DNA of 32,723 nt, from NCBI GenBank assembly GCA_030066875.1, contig JASJAS010000025.1:1-32723 (forward strand), in the 5' to 3' direction. This document shows, piece by piece, positions 30,514 to 32,723 of this stretch. The position numbers were made by a program, and so were the translations under genes. Numbering within the stretch: the first letter of the stretch is position 1; each line of letters begins with the position of its first letter. Source of the DNA: Acidimicrobiia bacterium (GTDB taxonomy: Bacteria > Actinomycetota > Acidimicrobiia > Spongiisociales > UBA5794). The notes beneath the pieces are model-generated. The model made no database searches, was not told the DNA's origin, and saw only the letters and a list, made by a program, of their open reading frames with translations.

Positions 30514-32202
30514 GTGCTTACAGATACCACGACAACTCCTGTCTACGAACTGACCAAGCCCGACAAGAAGTTCATCGGGTGGCATATCTTCTTTGCCGTT
30601 ACGGCGTTGACGATCGGCAGTCTGTTCGGCCCGTTGCAAGCGTTGGAGCATGCGGGTGTCGACCTCTATCCCCGACTCGATTTTCTCTTTGTCGAGTTCA
30701 ACGGAGTCAACTCCTACTACCAGGGTCTGACGCTCCACGGGGTGCTCAACGCCCTCATCTGGACGACGTTCTTCATCACCGGATTCACGACCCTGGTCGT
30801 AATACGCGGCCTGAAGCGACCGCTGGCGATGCCCCTACTCAACCGTATCGGCTTCTGGTCAATGGTCGCTGGTCTGGTTGTGGCTGCGATCCCGTTGTTG
30901 GGGAACAAGGCCACTGTTCTGTTCACTTTCTACCCGCCGATGCAGGCCGACAACCTGTTCTACATCGGGCTGGTGCTGGTGGTCGTTGGGAGTTGGATCG
31001 AAGGCTGGGGCTTCATGCTCACGTTGTGGCGCTGGCGAAAGGAGAACCCGGACACCAAGACCCCGTTCATCGTTCTCGCCGCAGTCATCAACGTGGTGCT
31101 TTGGCAGGTAGCCACTCTCGGAGTCGCAGTTGAGATTCTCGCCCTTATCCTTCCCCTTGGTTTCGGCTGGGTTTCCGGGATCGACCCTCAGCTGTCGCGT
31201 ACGTTCTTCTGGTTCACCGGGCACCCGCTGGTCTATTTCTGGCTGCTGCCGGCATACATCTCCTGGTACGGGATGCTCCCCAAGCAGGCGGGCGGCAAGC
31301 TGTTCAGCGACTCGCTGGCGCGGCTGGCGTTCTGGTTGTTCCTGATACTCTCCACGCCGCTCGGTTTCCACCATCAGTTCGTTGACCCGGGTGTTCCCGC
31401 CGGGTGGAAGTACGTCCATTCGTTGCTGACGTTCGGGGTTGGCTTCCCGTCGCTGTTGACACTGTTCACCGTGGTCGCATCGCTCGAATATGCGGCTCGC
31501 AAGCGCGGCGGCAAGGGTCTCTTCGGGTGGATCCGCGCGCTGCCGTGGGGAGATGGGTCGGTGACCGCCCAATTGCTGGCGGGCATTCTCTTCATCTTCG
31601 GCGGCATCGGAGGCGTGGCCAACGCCTCCTACAACGTCAACCTCGTGCTGCACAACACGGCGTGGGTACCCGGGCACTTCCACCTCACGGTGGCTTCTGC
31701 GGTGACGCTGTCGTTCTTCGGCATCTGCTACTGGCTGGTCCCGCATATCACCGGCAAGCCGCTGTGGCGGCCGCAGCTGGCGTTGGCGAGCAGCTGGATC
31801 TACTTCGCCGGGATGTTGATCTTCTCGAACGCCATGCACACCGTCGGTCTCCTCGGCGCCCCACGCCGCGTGCCGCTCGGTCTGGCCCCCTACGTGCCTT
31901 CGGAGTGGAACGGGCACCTCTTCCGGGTCGCCGTCGGCGGGTCGATCATGTGGGTGGGTCTGATGCTGTTCGTGGTGGTCGTCGCAGTGACTGCGTTCCA
32001 GAGAAAGCGCCTGCCTGAGGGCGAGCATATCGATGTTCCCGTAGCTGAGTCGCTCGACGATCCCAACAAGGCGCCGGCGTGGCTCGATCGCTGGAAGCCG
32101 TGGCTGATTGCCATGGTGGTGTTGATCATTCTCGCCTACGGGCCGCAACTGATCGATCAGATAGCAGGCATAGAATCGACGTCTCCGGGATTCGCTCCCT
32201 AA
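30514..32202 (+). CDS. cbaA: ba3-type (B-family) cytochrome c oxidase subunit I
   Basis: 562 residues with about 13 membrane helices. It reduces oxygen to water and pumps protons; B-type enzymes usually have high oxygen affinity. The heme and copper ligands are all present: His75 (LTLHG) and His390 for heme b, His237 with Tyr241 (GHPLVYFWLLPAY) and His286-His287 (GFHHQF) for CuB, and His388 (VPGHFH) for the high-spin heme. A-family K- and D-channel motifs are absent, as expected. The GTG at 30514 has GGAGG upstream with normal spacing. It is the third gene of the subunit IIa-II-I operon, and a cytochrome b gene follows after 26 bp. Confidence 0.95.
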   Translation: MLTDTTTTPVYELTKPDKKFIGWHIFFAVTALTIGSLFGPLQALEHAGVDLYPRLDFLFVEFNGVNSYYQGLTLHGVLNALIWTTFFITGFTTLVVIRGLKRPLAMPLLNRIGFWSMVAGLVVAAIPLLGNKATVLFTFYPPMQADNLFYIGLVLVVVGSWIEGWGFMLTLWRWRKENPDTKTPFIVLAAVINVVLWQVATLGVAVEILALILPLGFGWVSGIDPQLSRTFFWFTGHPLVYFWLLPAYISWYGMLPKQAGGKLFSDSLARLAFWLFLILSTPLGFHHQFVDPGVPAGWKYVHSLLTFGVGFPSLLTLFTVVASLEYAARKRGGKGLFGWIRALPWGDGSVTAQLLAGILFIFGGIGGVANASYNVNLVLHNTAWVPGHFHLTVASAVTLSFFGICYWLVPHITGKPLWRPQLALASSWIYFAGMLIFSNAMHTVGLLGAPRRVPLGLAPYVPSEWNGHLFRVAVGGSIMWVGLMLFVVVVAVTAFQRKRLPEGEHIDVPVAESLDDPNKAPAWLDRWKPWLIAMVVLIILAYGPQLIDQIAGIESTSPGFAP

Positions 32203-32228
32203 CAGTCGATTTCTAGAAGGCCTCGAGT

Positions 32229-32723
32229 GTGAAGGAAGACGACGAGTCTCCGTCGCCCATCGACGGACCGTCAGTTGACTGGCCGCTCCGCACCAAGAAC
32301 AAGGTGCGGAGCGGTTTGCGCGCACTGGAACGGCTGACCTTGAAGCTGGAGCGTCCTGTCGACAAGGCTGTTGGAACTCCTCGCCTCAATCCGCTCTATC
32401 ACACCGGGACGATCTCCGTCTTTCTGTTCGGCATCGTGCTGGTGACCGGTCTCTACCTCACTGCCTTCTTCCAGTACGGCTTCGAGGCCTCGTACGACTC
32501 CGTGACCCGGATGGAAGCCAACCCAGCCAACCGGCTCATCCGCGCCATCCATCGCTATGCGTCGATCGCGTTGGTAGTCACTTCTTTGTTGCACGGGTGG
32601 CGGACCTTCTTCCAGGATCGCTTCCGCGGAGCACGCTGGGTTGCTTGGGTCTCTGGTGTGGGGATGATGCTGATGCTCTGGGTGATCGGTGTCACCGGCT
32701 ACTGGCTCATCTGGGACGAGCGA
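32229..32723 (+). CDS. Cytochrome b family protein (bc1/b6f type), N-terminal part; 3' end off window
   Basis: 165 residues are visible. A hydrophilic N-terminus of about 50 residues is followed by the first membrane helices. IHRYAS...LLHGW carries His108 and His122 with 13 residues between them, the spacing of the heme ligands in helix B of cytochrome b. GVTGYWLIWDE at the end matches the conserved start of the next loop. Full-length members oxidise quinol in bc complexes. The GTG at 32229 has AGAAGG eight bases upstream. It lies 26 bp after oxidase subunit I, so a bc-type quinol oxidation module may be encoded together with the ba3 oxidase. A Rieske protein is not visible yet. Confidence 0.82.
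   Translation, partial: MKEDDESPSPIDGPSVDWPLRTKNKVRSGLRALERLTLKLERPVDKAVGTPRLNPLYHTGTISVFLFGIVLVTGLYLTAFFQYGFEASYDSVTRMEANPANRLIRAIHRYASIALVVTSLLHGWRTFFQDRFRGARWVAWVSGVGMMLMLWVIGVTGYWLIWDER

Overview
The window is about 32.7 kb of compact, GC-rich bacterial chromosome with many 1-4 bp gene overlaps, no rRNA or tRNA, no phage or IS genes and no CRISPR array. The gene set points to Actinomycetota: a RamB-type regulator divergent from glyoxylate-shunt genes, DosR/DosS-like two-component proteins, a UMF1/Atg22-type transporter, NarL regulators and candidate leaderless starts. Secreted lipoproteins with long Thr linkers, CHRD and SLH-like repeats and a DUF1800/DUF1501 pair suggest an uncultured relative of the Acidimicrobiia. 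The phylum-level inference is fairly safe; the class is a guess from gene content.

Layout. 1-2205: a coupled pair of GTPase-family genes, the first cut by the window edge. 2183-3622 (minus): a lipid (diacylglycerol-type) kinase and a single-domain response regulator, separated by a 65-bp palindromic element. 3766-5313: pyrroline-5-carboxylate dehydrogenase. 5419-7870: tandem paralogous N-acetylmuramoyl-L-alanine amidases, convergent with a membrane HD-GYP-like protein (7867-9240). 9241-9639: mostly non-coding, with small inverted repeats and one doubtful micropeptide. 9640-10488: nuclease/lamin-tail lipoprotein. 10528-13118: DUF1501/DUF1800 pair. 13181-13908: cytosolic and lipoprotein rhodaneses. 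13979-14043: second copy of the 65-bp element, in front of a nucleoside phosphorylase gene. 14934-17830: isocitrate lyase and malate synthase (glyoxylate shunt), divergent from a RamB-like regulator (17943-19388). 19593-22274: a large secreted CHRD/SLH/5'-nucleotidase protein with a possible coupled leader ORF. 22378-26293: a hypothetical protein, an alpha/beta hydrolase, a UMF1 transporter and a PQQ-type sugar dehydrogenase lipoprotein.

The most interesting part is 26365-32723. It holds a CBS-CBS-BON protein, two DosR-like response regulators and a compact DosS/DosT-like histidine kinase whose single GAF domain keeps the His and Tyr aligned with the heme ligand and distal residue of mycobacterial DosS. 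Downstream is a ba3-type cytochrome oxidase operon (subunits IIa, II and I) followed by a cytochrome b gene that runs off the window. Between the kinase and the oxidase operon lies a near-consensus DosR box flanked by two related GGGAC sites, with the three starting exactly 22 bp apart. This reads as a self-contained gas- or redox-sensing circuit aimed at a terminal oxidase: sensor, regulators, operator array and respiratory target in about 6 kb. The individual families are known. The single-GAF sensor and the wiring to a ba3 oxidase are inferred here and have not been tested.
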